Positions 20,545 to 32,220 of a stretch of DNA of 64,000 bases are shown here, in pieces. The stretch spans positions 14,502,822 to 14,566,821 of the forward strand of contig JAJLRJ010000013.1 in assembly GCA_024195265.1 (NCBI GenBank). Direction: 5' to 3'. The notes under the pieces were generated by a model. That model did no database searches, had not been told where the DNA came from, and saw only the letters and a program-made list of their open reading frames with translations. Position numbers and translations under genes: made by a program. The DNA is from Dendrophyllia cribrosa (lineage: Eukaryota; Cnidaria; Anthozoa; Scleractinia; Dendrophylliidae). The stretch's first letter is position 1, and each line of letters starts with the position of its first letter.

Positions 20545-22718
20545 ATACACCTAAATCGAAAAAGGTTGCTGTCATCCATTGGTGTTTGGACGGTGTTTGG
20601 TCATTTATTACTCCCGGTGCATTCTGGGGGAGGACTATTGCTTGACGACATTGTGTGTGTGTGACGGCCGTCGTGGTTCGCGTTATGCCTGCACCATACT
20701 CCTAAGATCTAAGATGGCGCGTTACATACTTCGGTCTATCAGTTGAAGAGGCTGCGGTGTTCAATGACGGTAATGAGTAATATTGCAAAAAGAAAAAAAG
20801 CGGGAAAAACAAGCCAAAAAAAAAGCTTCATATCGCATAACATACACATTAATGAGATTTAAAGCCACGTGCGCTTTTTAAAGGCTTACTGAGTTTTCGG
20901 TTCAGTGACTACGAAAAATATTGACTGCGGTAGCACTTGGTGAGTTAACTGGGTTATTTGTTTAGTAACCCGGTTAAAATTACTTGTGTGTTTGTAATGA
21001 AATAACCGAGTTTATTTTTCTGAGCGGCCGCACTTTAGAAGGTTTAACTTTGAACATGAGAAATCATGTTATCGTTTGCTAGCGAGAGCGGCACAAAACA
21101 ATGGCTGCGGCCGCACTAGAGTAGTTAACCCGGTTATTTGCAATTAATTAATTAATTAAAATTAACTGGTTTAACAAAATTCCTGATGCGGCCGCATATT
21201 TTTGGCGTTCACCGAATTTTAACCGTGTTAGCGGTTCCCATGGAAATTAATTAAAGAACAATAGATTTTTTTAACCAGGTTGGGTTTATTTAAACCACCT
21301 CGCTAGGTAGTTTAGTGCAGGTTAACTTTCCCGATTTGTCAATCATTTTCGCTTACGAGGTAATTTTTGGCTTCCTGTTGAATTCGTAGACCTTCGTAGG
21401 GACGACTTTCAATTTCAAATAGAGAAAGGAAAACCGTCGTGTGTTTATGTTCTCCACAAAACCTATAATTTGATCATTTGACGATGTTGTTTTGCAGGGA
21501 ATAACAATTCTTGGTTTGCAACCATGTGACAAGGCGGCCATGTTGGTGGTCAATACAATACAATTTTTGTCGCAGAATTTGCATGAAAATAGAGTTTAGT
21601 TCCCAGCGGAGAGAAACGCTTTTGTTCTTGACCACCAACATGGCCGCCGTGACGTCACGTGCAAACCATCAATATGAAAAATGCACGTGCAGAGGCATTG
21701 TTTTCGCTCATTAATCGTATTGTTTTGTGCAGCTCTCGTTAGCAAATGATAACATGATCTCTCACGTTCAAAGTTCAACCTTCTGAAGTGTGGCCGTTCA
21801 GAAAAATAAACTCGGTTATTTTATTACAAACACCTTTTCACCGGGTTATTTTAACCGGGTTACTAAAAAAAATTACCCAGTTAACTCACCAAGTGCGGCC
21901 GCAGCCAATATGATTAATGAGTGAAAACTATGCCTCTGCACGTGCATTTAATATATTTTTATTCCCTGCAAAACATCGTCAAATGATCAAATTATAGGTT
22001 TTGTGGAGAACGTAAACACACGACGGTTTTCCTTTCTCTATTTGAAATTAAGTAATGATCCGCATAAGAAGGATAGCGCCAACGGCAATGGAATGTCAAA
22101 CACGATGGACTGTCAAGAATTTTCATTGTTAAAACTAGTGATCTCATTGGCCTACACTCAAAAACCGCTAACAAGTTAAGGTTCAAGGTGCATTTTGTTT
22201 ATTTTTTTTAAGGTTTCAAGTAATTTGAGACCCAATCGCACAACATACAATTTTTAAAAGAAATTGTATTTGGAGAACTTCATCAAAGAAGCAAAATTAT
22301 TAGCTATTGTCTTCTGCTATTCTGATTGGTTAAGCACGAACATTTCCCAAAATTTATTTGGCGCAAATAGATTTTCTTTATTTTTATAATGAAATATAAT
22401 TATTAACCATCAGGTCCTCCTCTATTCTTGAAATCAAAGATATTTTATGTGGGAAAGAGCCAATGCCGCAGAACAATGAAGTTTGCTATCGTTCTTATGT
22501 GGAACAATACTTAAAAGTCGTCCCTACGAAGGTCCACAGACGTCTTTTTTTTTTGGAACGAGAATACCAAGGTGAATGTCTGTGGACAGCGACTCGGCGG
22601 CCTCCATTGCCTCAGACGCAGGGAACGAGCGCTGCTATACCAGAATGCACCAGGAGTAATGAATGACCAAACACCAAACGGCAATCGTCGACAGCAACCT
22701 TTTTTGATTTAGGTGTAT
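20545..22718. repeat. Composite foldback region, ~2.2 kb
   Basis: Outer arms pair: ACACCTAAATCGAAAAAGG ... GGTGCATTCTGG at 20547-20628 against CCAGAATGCACC ... CCTTTTTTGATTTAGGTG at 22641-22714. A second inverted pair joins 21395-21505 (GGAAAACCGTCGTGTGTTTA) with 21960-22050 (AACACACGACGGTTTTCC). A third joins the arms of the element at 20920-21909, and a fourth is a short hairpin at 21531-21655 (GGCCATGTTGGTGGTCAA). The pairs interlock rather than nest, so several insertions or inversions are implied. Confidence 0.65.
20920..21909. mobile_element. Inverted-repeat element with ~185-bp ends
   Basis: The left end CACTTGGTGAGTTAACTGGG ... and the right end ... CCCAGTTAACTCACCAAGTG are reverse complements, continuing inward through AACCGGGTTA-type, CTCGGTTATTT-type and TTGAACATGAG-type blocks for ~185 bp. 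GCGGCCGCA motifs recur at both ends and inside. No transposase is present; a non-autonomous DNA transposon is likely. Confidence 0.65.
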
Positions 22719-23576
22719 ATGGCCTTTTATCGGGGCGAGCACGAAGCTCTCGGAACGCCTCAGAGGATTGGCTGAGAAAACAATAGAACAAACTTCGTGA
22801 TACCCAAGGCCAATAAAATTAGAGGTTCTAAAGAGCTTCGTGGCACCTGGATCATCGAAGCATAATCAAATGATCTATTTTCGCGTGGCGTTTTGAAACA
22901 CGAAGTAAAACAATTTAATTCATGAAGTCAACTTTTCCTTGAAAGAACTTTGGAAAGGCTACTATTTCCTCCGTTGTTTAAAGGGGCAATTTCGTCGTAA
23001 GTTTACCTGTCTCTCGTGCGCATATTTATTACTGTGGAAATGTTTTGCTTCAAATTAATCTCTCTACCGGGTCTGTTCACTGTGCCCCTGACGAGAATGA
23101 CAGACCTATTTAGCAGATAAAATATATAGATAGGCTAAGCCTAACAGCGTAGCTCTCTGAACAGAAAGCCGGTGATAAGCTTAACTAAGGTGAAAGGTCG
23201 GAAGCACAAGAATTAAGATTGACGACCGGGCTATTTTTCAATTTTACCAATTCTCAAAAACAGTATTACGCGACCGTCTGCACAGTACATTTAGACCGTA
23301 CAAAAGTTCACAAAAACAACTTTTTCTCGGTCTAGAATAACTAGTATGACTAATAAAATACACCTGTTGCGTATCAAAAATTGCCTGAGAAACTGATTTG
23401 GAAATCAAAATTGCAAAATATACACAAACATATTTCCATGAGGCGACGCGAGTCAAGTTAGAACTATAAAATCCAAGTCTTGTTTTGTTTACATAAAATC
23501 GCTTTTCAACCAATGTAATGAATTAACAAACACATAAAAATGAACAAAATCTTCTTTTGAAAATTTTTATTCAAAT
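22719..23576. other. Intergenic DNA, nothing supported
   Basis: AT-rich sequence with short unrelated reading frames; I see no gene, tandem repeat or clear inverted pair. Confidence 0.4.
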
Positions 23577-23580
23577 ATCT

Positions 23581-23934
23581 ATAGACAAATTCGGCTAAGG
23601 GCCTGGTCGCACTACAGTCAAAAACAAAAATTAGCCCCTGAAAAATGACATAAAAACAAAAACATTCCACAAAAAGCGTGTCCCACCGGAGCGGTTTCTT
23701 TTGTTTTCCTCGATTTTTGCACGAGCGGATCTTTGTCTTTGACTGTAGTGCGACCAGGCCCTAACGCATTGTTGTACCCAATTCAAACCTTCTGGGAATA
23801 ACATCCTTTGTTCACAGTATTTCCATATAATTTCCATGTCAATGCTTCATTGATATGGAAATATGACAAGCAAATAGTTCTGATCCCAAAAGGTTTGAAT
23901 TGGGTACAACAATGCGTTAGCCGAATTTGTCTAT
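23581..23934. mobile_element. MITE with ~45-bp ends, host to a nested insertion
   Basis: ATAGACAAATTCGGCTAA at 23581 resumes after the nested element as TAACGCATTGTTGTACCC; together they are the reverse complement of 23885-23934 (GGGTACAACAATGCGTTAG, CCGAATTTGTCTAT). The centre contains a further small hairpin (TTTCCATATAATTTCC). Confidence 0.75.
23599..23761. mobile_element. PIF/Harbinger-like MITE, 163 bp, TAA target duplication
   Basis: The ends GGGCCTGGTCGCACTACAGT and the reverse complement at 23742-23761 match exactly over at least 23 bp. TAA flanks both sides (23596-23598 and 23762-23764). The intact arm of the surrounding MITE shows the empty site with a single TAA, which proves the duplication. 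GG-C-rich ends with a 3-bp TAA site fit PIF/Harbinger. Confidence 0.85.
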
Positions 23935-24314
23935 TAGTTTATGTTTAAAAGCAAAACGCGTACCATTTATAGCGCATCGAGGCCGAGCTGTCCTCGATGA
24001 AATTCAAGATAACAACACGACTGAATTTGAGCACGTTTCATAAACATCTCTCCAAAAGTAACGAGAACACAAAGAAAAAGTCAATCACAAATTGATATCA
24101 ACATAAATTCCCATCGAGAAATGTGATTTATTTTACCTTTAAGTCACTCGGCTGCTTGGAAATTCTTTAAAGCTCCGCTTCTTCGGTTCTGAAATCCGAA
24201 TAGGAAATATTGCCCCGCATAGATAAAAACGTATGAAGTTCATCGAAGCAAGATTTTATCCCTGAGAGCTTTTCTTTTTCCACTATTCTTGGTTTGCACC
24301 GTCACGCAATCGGG
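23935..24314. other. Intergenic DNA, nothing supported
   Basis: No gene or repeat is recognised in this stretch. Confidence 0.35.
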
Positions 24315-24712
24315 CGAAATAAATTTTTAAAATCGAAACCATTTAGTGAAAGAAGCCAATAATTTGTAATGTTATAAAAGACTAACAAATAAACAACTTT
24401 CCCAAGTCTCAGATCTGTGCAGTATCCCGTTGTTGAATTATTCGCCGAAGCATTCGACTCAAATTTACAGAGCTTTGTATGGAAACGCCATCCTGCCGTC
24501 CCTCCGAGGGACACCAAGAAAATAATTTTTTAAATCGAAACGATTTAGTGAAAGAAGCCAATAATTTGTAATGTTATAAAAGAGTAACAAATAAACAACT
24601 TCGCTAAATCTCAGATCTGTGCAGTATCCCGTTGTTGAATTATTCGCCGAAGCATTCGACTCAAATTTACAGAGCTTTGTATGGAAACGCCATCTTGGTG
24701 TCCCTCAGAGGG
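24315..24712 (+). repeat. Tandem duplication, period ~202 bp
   Basis: AGTGAAAGAAGCCAATAATT through TTTGTATGGAAACGCCATC is present twice, offset by 202 bp, with only a few substitutions. Each copy ends in a small hairpin around GAGGGACACC. Two copies are visible. Confidence 0.85.
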
Positions 24713-25525
24713 ACACCAAGATGGCCGCCGGAAATCAATAAAAACATCTGGACTTCACTTTCGCTCTGAAAGCGATTACTTTTTTCTCGTGAACTACTAT
24801 ACTTTCACATACACTGGTCTCCTAATACTTTACCTACCCAAAGTGCTAAAAATCACGAGGAAAGGCCTTACTTTCGTAGGATAAAGCTTTGTCACGGACG
24901 CTATGTTGCTCTCACGTAGGGTAAAAGGTTAGAAATTCAAAATGCTGTATTTTCAAAGCGAAAGACGCTACCGCGCTGGAAACTTGTAAAAAGATATATT
25001 TTTAAGTTATCTTTTACCTGGTGGGCATATAAACTCAGAAGACATTGCGATTCATGATGTTCGAATTTGATGACGTCACGTGCAAACCAAGAATAGCGGC
25101 TTCTGAGTATCCCTGTCTGAGTAGCATCCCTGTCTTGAGTAGCAAACCGCGAAAAAATGCAGGGAAAAACGACTTTGCAAACGGTTTTCTCGGCTAAACT
25201 CAACAAGAGTGTTTACTGCAGCTGACGTGGCATCGGCCGTGTAGCCGCGCGATAAACAAAGCCTCGCTTTGGTTTTAAAATTGCTAAGATCCCGGATGTT
25301 GCGGACGTCATACGCGCATGTTTTGCGACGTCATACGCGCCCGCGAGCTAGCCCTGCGCGACGCACGGACGGACACACATGTACGGGCGCGCGCCCGCAA
25401 AACATTCCGCTAGCCATGACCATGAAAATGACGGGCATAGGTTCTATGAGTATGGTGCTCCCCGAGCGGACCTTCGGCCCGCGAGAACTCCGCTAAAAAT
25501 TTTCCATATTATCAATCTAAGTCTA
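24713..25525. other. Intergenic DNA with CpG-rich pocket
   Basis: At 25220-25480 the sequence becomes strikingly CpG-rich, with GACGTCATACGCGC present twice (25308 and 25329). This could be an unmethylated regulatory patch or a repeat fragment. No gene is supported. Confidence 0.4.
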
Positions 25526-25529
25526 TTAA

Positions 25530-26110
25530 AGGGAACCTCCATTGTTATAACAAATTGACGTTAAATTGTTGGAAATAAAGACTAAATTAGAATTTTTTAA
25601 AAAACAGTTGCAAATATCATTTTAGTGTACAAAAAAATGGATATGAATATCGCCTATTTTCGCTTTTAAATTTCCCGCGCGCCGCCATTTTGAATATTCA
25701 TGACGTGTTACGGTTGTTCAATAGCTCTTTTCGCGGTTAACCTTTCTCATTTGCATTACAATAAAAATCAACGTGGTTACGAGGCAATTTCGGGCAATTT
25801 TGTAGTTTCTGCCCGAAATTGCCTCGCAATCATGTTGATTTTTATTGTTATCGAAATGAGAAAAGTTAACCGTGAAAAGGGCTATTGTTGCATACAAAAG
25901 AACGTCGATTCTTAACAATAGCGGCAACCGTAACACGTCATAAATATTCAAAATGGCGGCGTGCGGGAAATTTAAATGCGAAACTGGGCGATATTTATAT
26001 CCATTTTATTTGTACACTAAAATTATATTTGCACCTGTTTTTTAAAAATTTTAAATTTCAACTATTTCCAACAATTTAACGTCAATTTGTTCTGACAATG
26101 GAGGTTCCCT
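25530..26110. mobile_element. Foldback element with TTAA flanks, 581 bp
   Basis: Ends AGGGAACCTCCATTGT and its reverse complement, each flanked by TTAA (25526-25529, 26111-26114). The inverted arms extend ~230 bp with moderate divergence, and the centre is a second hairpin built on GAGGCAATTTCGGGCA. The TTAA target suggests piggyBac-type mobilisation. It contains no gene. Confidence 0.72.
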
Positions 26111-26742
26111 TTAATAAGTTTTTAGTGAGCTCACTAAAGTGCATGTTTATGAATTTTAATGTTTAGTTACGACTGATTATTTCATTTTCGATTTTGAGTT
26201 GGGTTGTTCGTGTCTTTTACTTTTTACAAAAACAAAGTTGGACCTTTTGTTGTATGTTACGGTTTGACACAAACGAATTATTTCGCCCATTAGTCCAAAC
26301 ATTTTAAAGTAAAGGTTTGCAACAGGTTATAAAATATTTAGGGTGAAACTCTAATACTATACGGCATAAGCCACATATTAAGGGATCTTTCTTTACTACA
26401 ATTCTTTTAGTCCTTCTCTTGGTTGCTTGCGGGTTTTTACGTTCGGGTGTCGGCCACCTTGTCGTTCGGTGATTCATAGTTTCAGCTGTCCTTTCAGTTG
26501 TGCTCTGAATTTCGGTGCGTCATTTTGGCCGCTCTACTTCCGTTCGTTCATTCTCGGTTTGTGATTTTTAGTTGGGCTGTTCGTGTCTTTTACTTTTTAT
26601 ACAAAAAAAAAAACATGTCACCTATTTCTAGTATCACTTTGTACAGCCAAAAAAAACATATTTGTATCACCAGAAACCTTAAAATAATGGTCCAGTTTTG
26701 TTAACAATTCCTCTACCAGTGCACAGAAACTAGTCTCAACTG
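26111..26742. other. Intergenic DNA with a short direct repeat
   Basis: GTTCGTGTCTTTTACTTTTT with similar flanks occurs at about 26205 and 26579; otherwise nothing is recognised. Confidence 0.4.
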
Positions 26743-27066
26743 TCTTTTGGAAATGAAGTCTAAATTTAATTTTTTTTTTTAAAAGTGTAAATATAATTTT
26801 AGCGTACAAAAAAATGGATATGAATATCGCTTATTTTCGCGTTTAAATTTCCCGCGCGCCGCCATTTTGAATATTTATGACGTCATACGGTTGTCCAATA
26901 ACCCTTTTCGTGGTTAACCTTTCTCATTTGCATTACAATAAAATTCAACATGATTGCGAGGCAATTTCGTGCAGAAACTACAAAATTGCCCGAAATTGCC
27001 TCGCAATCACGATGAATTTTATTGTAATGCAAATGAGAAAGGTTAACCGCGAAAAGGGCTATTGTT
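26743..27066. mobile_element. Truncated second copy of the TTAA foldback element
   Basis: Matches the left arm and centre of 25530-26110: GTACAAAAAAATGGATATGA, CCCGCGCGCCGCCATTTTGA, and the GAGGCAATTTCG hairpin at 26913-27050. Both element termini are missing. Confidence 0.75.
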
Positions 27067-27796
27067 CGTGAAAGTGTTGAGAATGGTCACAGGACGTTTA
27101 AGGAGATTTCAGATGTTTTGCAGCTGAAGTTTCCTAATAAGTGGGACATAGTGTTGAAAGTTTAAAACGATATTGCACACACACGGGACGAAAGAAGTTG
27201 GCGGATGACGAACTGGATGGGGTAGTGAAGTCTGCTGTTGAGCGGGTACCTTAATTCTCTTCTGGCAACGAGGTTGACTTCGTTTGTGATAATTTTGTGA
27301 CCTTTTTTTAGTTTCCCTCCGTTAAGACATTGACACGCTTCCACTAAACTTTGTAGCTAGGCTCAGTATTTGGTCGTAAAATGATGAAACGGTACATTGA
27401 TCAGTCAGTATAAAAAAAAACTGCGGACAACGGACTGGGTGAGAGTACTCAATCTCTGTGCAGAAATACATATTGTATTGTACACTGCCCCGGCACGGCA
27501 CACCACGAAATTTCTAAGTGCGAGGAACCACAACAACAACAGGCTTTATTTGCATGACTATAAATCGTTACAGTATTGCAAAAAAGTAAGATTATATAAA
27601 CAAACAAAACCAAAAAATAATCATCATCATAATAAACAGAATACAAATGAATTAAATCATACTGGACTTAACTGATAACAATTTGCTTCGCTGATCAAAA
27701 CAGGAAGAAATGAACTTAAAACGTCGCGGGGGATACACCAGGCCATGAATAAATTTTGGCAGGGGTGTCACTTTTAAATGCTTAAAACTTGACAGA
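27067..27796. other. Intergenic DNA, decayed repeat remnants
   Basis: GTCGCGGGGGATACACCAGG at 27724 with CATGAATAAATTT just after is the approximate reverse complement of 28668-28706, so this stretch may hold the left end of a decayed inverted-repeat element that runs to about 28745. No gene is supported. Confidence 0.35.
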
Positions 27797-27956
27797 TATA
27801 GAGCGTTTTCACTCACGTGACCTTCAGTCCCGTGGGACTCAAATGACAAAGGCCATGGCAGCCATGTTGGTGTTCCTAACAAAAGAAGTTAATTAAAATT
27901 CTTTTGTACGGGAACACCAATACGGCGGCTATGACGTAAAGTAAAAACGCTCTATA
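27797..27956. mobile_element. MITE, 160 bp, TATAGAGCGTTTT ends
   Basis: TATAGAGCGTTTTCACTCAC at the left pairs with the right end AAAAACGCTCTATA. Inner segments (CCATGTTGGTGTTCC and GGAACACCAATACGG) also pair. A TA-type target is likely but cannot be told apart from the terminal TATA. Confidence 0.7.
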
Positions 27957-28739
27957 TTGGGGAATAATGGTTGTTCACCAGTAATATTTTTTATTCAATG
28001 AATCGCGCTTTACGGTAATGCTGTCATGTACGTAACTGTTAATATTTGTAAAATGTGATTTTGTGTCCGAGTTTGCTCCTCGAAAAGAACACAAAGCAAG
28101 TTGATTTCACCACTCAATGATCCGTCAAAACCTCTTTTGTGCCATATCCGAAGACGATTATTTTATGTCAACTTGAATTAAATGTTATTAGCTTCTAAAG
28201 GAGTAAAATTGTCCATGTTAGAATTTGAAGCCTCATATCTTCCTTTTGAAAGCCTATTTAAACAATTTGCGTCAGATATGACAATCTACAATACACCTAG
28301 TTTACCTCCCTGCCGTGTCATCCCATGACATTCTATATCCGCACTGAATTCTTGGACACAAAATTGCTTGTTTTTACTCTTTCGAAGGCTTCCCGAGCAA
28401 ACACGAATGCAAAAAAATATATTTATGGCAATTTTGCTAATTTTAATCCACGGGCTAATGTCAACACTTCATGCAGAAAGAACAATGCGTTGCAAAATAG
28501 TGTATTTTACCAGACAGCGCTTTGCACGTGCAACTATTGATGCACAAACATTACGGAGCCTGTGTTCGTGAATATTTTCGGTATCGCGCATTTTCGGTAT
28601 CAGCCGTCGCACTTCGTGCATACTCTATTCATAAATGCATACTGAAGGGAACCTGTCCCACGCCTTATAAATTTATTCATGGCCAGGTATCCCCCGCGAC
28701 CTGTAAATTTCATAAATTTTATAATCAATTCATTCAGTG
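27957..28739. other. Intergenic DNA, nothing supported
   Basis: AT-rich; apart from the segment at 28668-28706 that pairs with 27724, nothing is recognised. Confidence 0.35.
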
Positions 28740-29200
28740 TGGTAACTCCTGGAAATTCGGAAATCGATTATCCATTTTATTATAGAAATCATCTCTAATT
28801 GATGAATAATTATGACAATAAAACAAAAAATGAATTTCATCTTCGATATTATTGAGTCCACAAACAGAACAAAGTCTTTCATTTCTTGTGATTTCGTCGT
28901 ATCTACCAGATTCTTAGTTTCACTATCAGGATTATTTCTAGTCAAATCTAAATACATTGAGGGCATGTAATTGTTTCTAAAAACGCTATAAAATTTCATT
29001 TTTGGATTGTAAGCTATGTTTCCAATGTGCGATGTATTTCTCGTTCATGAGATCTATATGATACTTGATCTTAGCGTCATCTAGTGTATCAAGATTTAAT
29101 TCAGAAAGATGATAATATTCGAGCATCTTTCTGAGATTAGAATAAAAGCTAGTTTCCAAATGAATGGAGATCAATTGACATTAATTTAACAAGAGAGTTT
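28740..29200 (-). pseudogene. LINE reverse-transcriptase C-terminal fragment
   Basis: The minus strand encodes, in pieces, KYIAHWKHSLQSKNEIL, FYSVFRNNYMPSMYLDLTRN and a C-terminal knuckle ERLCSVCG ... EDEIHFLFYC, a pattern typical of the end of non-LTR retrotransposon polyproteins in cnidarians. Frames change at least twice between them. No tail or target duplication is found, so this is an old fragment. Confidence 0.6.
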
Positions 29201-29935
29201 TGATCTTTACTTTGAAGATAACTTTGAAGATAACTTACTTAATTAAGAATTTTTTATTTATATCAATGATCAGAGGCAATCGGCCAAGAATATTTTCTGG
29301 AAAACATCGATATTTTATAATATGCCGCCAAGCTCGAAAAATTCCTCAACTACAAAGCCAAAATAATTTTTTAAATCGATTGACATTTCTAAAGACAGAT
29401 CGACTATTCTCAAAAGAATTAAACCTGAGATAATTCGTGGAAATTCTTTGAGAATTTCAGACTGCCGGGTATCTAGTCAGTTTGAAAACACTTCCCAGCT
29501 GCCGGGAATCTAGACAAAATGTAATATTTTTGCTTTCCTTTATTTGAATGTTCCTTCAAATGTCAAGAGACCAACCGTATTATAAAAATGTCGCGACCCC
29601 TATGTATTAAAAATCTAGGTATTTGTCGAGGTAAATAAATATAATATTTTACGTTCACAGCTTCGGTCCTCGTTGTTTCACACCCAGTCCGCGTTTTATA
29701 CGTAGTCCGTGATTCTCAGTAGGCGTTTTATTCTCTAGTCCATATTATACCCAGTCCGTAGTCCGTGTTTGATACTGACCGATCAATGTATCCTTTCATC
29801 ATTTTACGACCAAATAATGGCCCTAGGGCGCCGATAAAACCAGGAACACGGAACATTCCGGAACATGAAAAAATTACAATGGTTATTTTAAAAAATAAAA
29901 ATAAATAACTAAATAAAAAATAAATAACCAAATGA
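29201..29935. other. Intergenic DNA, nothing supported
   Basis: A small direct repeat (AACTTTGAAGATAACTT) sits at 29215-29240. Variations on CCAGTCCG and TAGTCCG recur at 29680-29770. No gene is seen. Confidence 0.35.
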
Positions 29936-30218
29936 AGAGAAATAAATAAATTAAATATTAAAATTAACTGGTATCATCTCCGAATATAAAAAAAATTTAT
30001 TTTGTTGGAAGTTGGGCGGGGGAGGGGGTGTTGAATACAGTTAATGCAACTGACCACAACGAGTGAAGGCTTACCTCTTCAAAATCTTTTAAATGGGGAC
30101 GTCGGGAAGGGGGTGTTCTATCCATCCTCATGCAGCCACCCCTGCCAGTTGTTTGCCATGAGTTTTAATCATGTGACGGTCATCCATCTATGACTCTGTG
30201 ATCGTGAGACGAGCTTAA

Positions 30219-30475
30219 GGTGGTCTTCCACTCGAAAAAAAATGTTTTTTTCTTTTCAAAACAATTTTACGGGACAATTCCACCATCCTGATTAAAAGTT
30301 TTTACTAGTTTTTACTCTGAGTTAAAAAAAAGTTCAGTTATCTTATAGTTGACTTGTTTAGTGCTGCAATTCTTTCAAAATGGGATTCTCAAGTGATTCT
30401 CAGATTCCAATTTTGACATGTTCAAAAATGTGAACGTTGCTAGCTAGACATCTTATTTTTGAGTGGAAGACCACT
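30219..30475. mobile_element. MITE, 257 bp, TTAA target duplication
   Basis: Ends GGTGGTCTTCCACTC and reverse complement AGTGGTCTTCCACTC differ only at the first base. TTAA stands at 30215-30218 and 30476-30479. The other foldback arm shows the uninterrupted GAGCTTAATCAAGC with a single TTAA, confirming the duplication. The GGTGG start is shared with the element at 31762. Confidence 0.85.
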
Positions 30476-30971
30476 TTAATCAAGCTTTGGATTTTGGTTG
30501 ACAAGATTCACATTCACCGTAAGTTTCAAGACTATTTATTGCCCGATATTTTTCTGTCTGGTTGAAGAGGTTGATCGCCCCTGATCGCCGCCATCTGAGT
30601 TTCTGGGTGTTGCCCAAGGGGCATTTTGTACTCTCCCCAGGTTTCGCTCGCCATAAGAAACCAAGATGGCAGCGGTCGACCTCCACGAGACGGAAAAATA
30701 TTAGGCTGTTAAACAGTCTAGAAACTTACCGTGAATGTGAATCTTGTCGACAAAAAATCCAAAGCTTGATTAAGCTCCGTCTCACGATCACAGAGCCATA
30801 GATGGATGACCGTCACGTGATTAAACCCACGGCGAACAACAGGGGTGACTGGGTGGGGATAGCTAGAACACCCCCCCCCCCCCCCCCCCCCCGGACATCT
30901 CCATTAAAAAATGTTGCATGAACTGTATCCAACACCTCCTCCCCCACCCAACTTCTAACTAAATAGATATA

Positions 30972-31513
30972 CAGAAGAACCCCGCTAACTCCAACTCTGA
31001 AGGGAAACGAAAATCAGTTTGAGTTATCGGGGTTGGTGAAAAAAGTATTTATTTTTGCTATTATTAATAATAGTGATGATATATAGCACCGTGAACATAG
31101 TTTTATTATCTACTTCTGTGATAAATTTCATCCAGTGTGATAATAAAAGCGGACAAGGCCATTAACTTCTCACTAACTTGGGGGATGGCGAAGAAATGCA
31201 AGTCCAATGTAGGCTGAGGCTTTCTGGACAAGAGAACTTTGTTAACATCTTACAGAAAGAATTGGAACGCCTTGAGCTGTAAGACCTGTAGGCAAGCAGC
31301 CTTTTTTTCTTGATACTGTATTTTGAGAAGTGATAACAACAAAGTTCGAGTTATCGGGGTAAATTTAGGCCAAGGGAAACGAAAAATAGTTTGAGTTATC
31401 CGAGCAAAAATGTATCTGAGTAAAAATGACTCAAAAATAGGGCCAAATCCAAGGGAAATCGAACTTAGCCCGGTTCGAGTTAGGGGGGAGTTTGAGTTAG
31501 CGGGGTTTTACTG
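30972..31513. mobile_element. Tigger/pogo-like non-autonomous element, 542 bp
   Basis: Ends CAGAAGAACCCCGCTAACTC and CAGTAAAACCCCGCTAACTC (inverted) flanked by TA on both sides (30970-30971, 31514-31515). CAG-start ends with a TA target are typical of the pogo/Tigger branch of Tc1/mariner. Further partial copies of the end (GAGTTATCGGGGT) lie inside. Confidence 0.8.
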
Positions 31514-31757
31514 TACTTTGTTTTCATATTCGGAGATGATACCAGTTTATTTTATTTATTTTTTTATTTCTCTTTACTGGTTAGTTGGTTAGTTGGCTGA
31601 GTAAGAATGTTTTTTTTTTTTTTGGGGGGGGGGGGGGTAAAGTCTTCTGCACGAACATTTTATTATTTTGATGGTAAAGAAATAATTGGGAGGGTCGATG
31701 CAGGATTTATTTTTTTGCATTTGTTGTTGTGCATGAATTTATTTTTTTGTATTAAGT
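31514..31757. other. Homopolymer-rich spacer
   Basis: T14 followed by G14 at about 31610-31638, then T-rich repeats with GCA(C/T)GAATTTATTTTTTTG; resembles 12690-12870. No gene. Confidence 0.45.
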
Positions 31758-32220
31758 TTAAGGTGGCTCGATCGGGTTTTTGAGTGACGATACCTTTCAA
31801 CTTTGAGAAACTTGTGTACACTGTACACCATAAACAATCCAACAGAAAATCGATTGCTACAGCTGTACTAGTGATAGATTAAAGTTTAAGATGAGATGTG
31901 TTTTATCGAAATCTGAGTTGCCATAGCAACGTAATGACGTCACCTCCCATTTTACATTTGATCGAATTTGTTGTCATCAAGAGATAATTTTGGAAAATGC
32001 TCTCTGCATGTTCGACCTGACATACATGTATTTATCATATGACCCGTACGGCCCTGCGAACCTTTTCTTTGGAAAACCATCGATGAAAGTCCCGTACGAG
32101 GGCCGTACGCATTTGCGCGAGTGGGGTTGGAAAAAGGCGTACGGCCCTACTAACAAAGCGGACGGCCAAGCACGTTAAAACTTTAAGTAATTTTGTCCTC
32201 AAATTGGTCATATGATAAAA

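Larger units (their letters stand above)
29936..31570. repeat. Long imperfect foldback, ~1.6 kb, with nested MITEs
   Basis: The outer arms pair: AACTGGTATCATCTCCGAATA at 29964 with TATTCGGAGATGATACCAGT at 31528; AGTTGGGCGGGGGAGGGGGTG at 30010 with CACCTCCTCCCCCACCCAACT at 30934; GTGACGGTCATCCATCTATG at 30173 with 30798-30820; TCAAGCTTTGGATTTT at 30480 with 30755-30772. The left arm is interrupted by the TTAA MITE at 30219 and the right arm by the TA element at 30972, each absent from the opposite arm. Confidence 0.75.
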
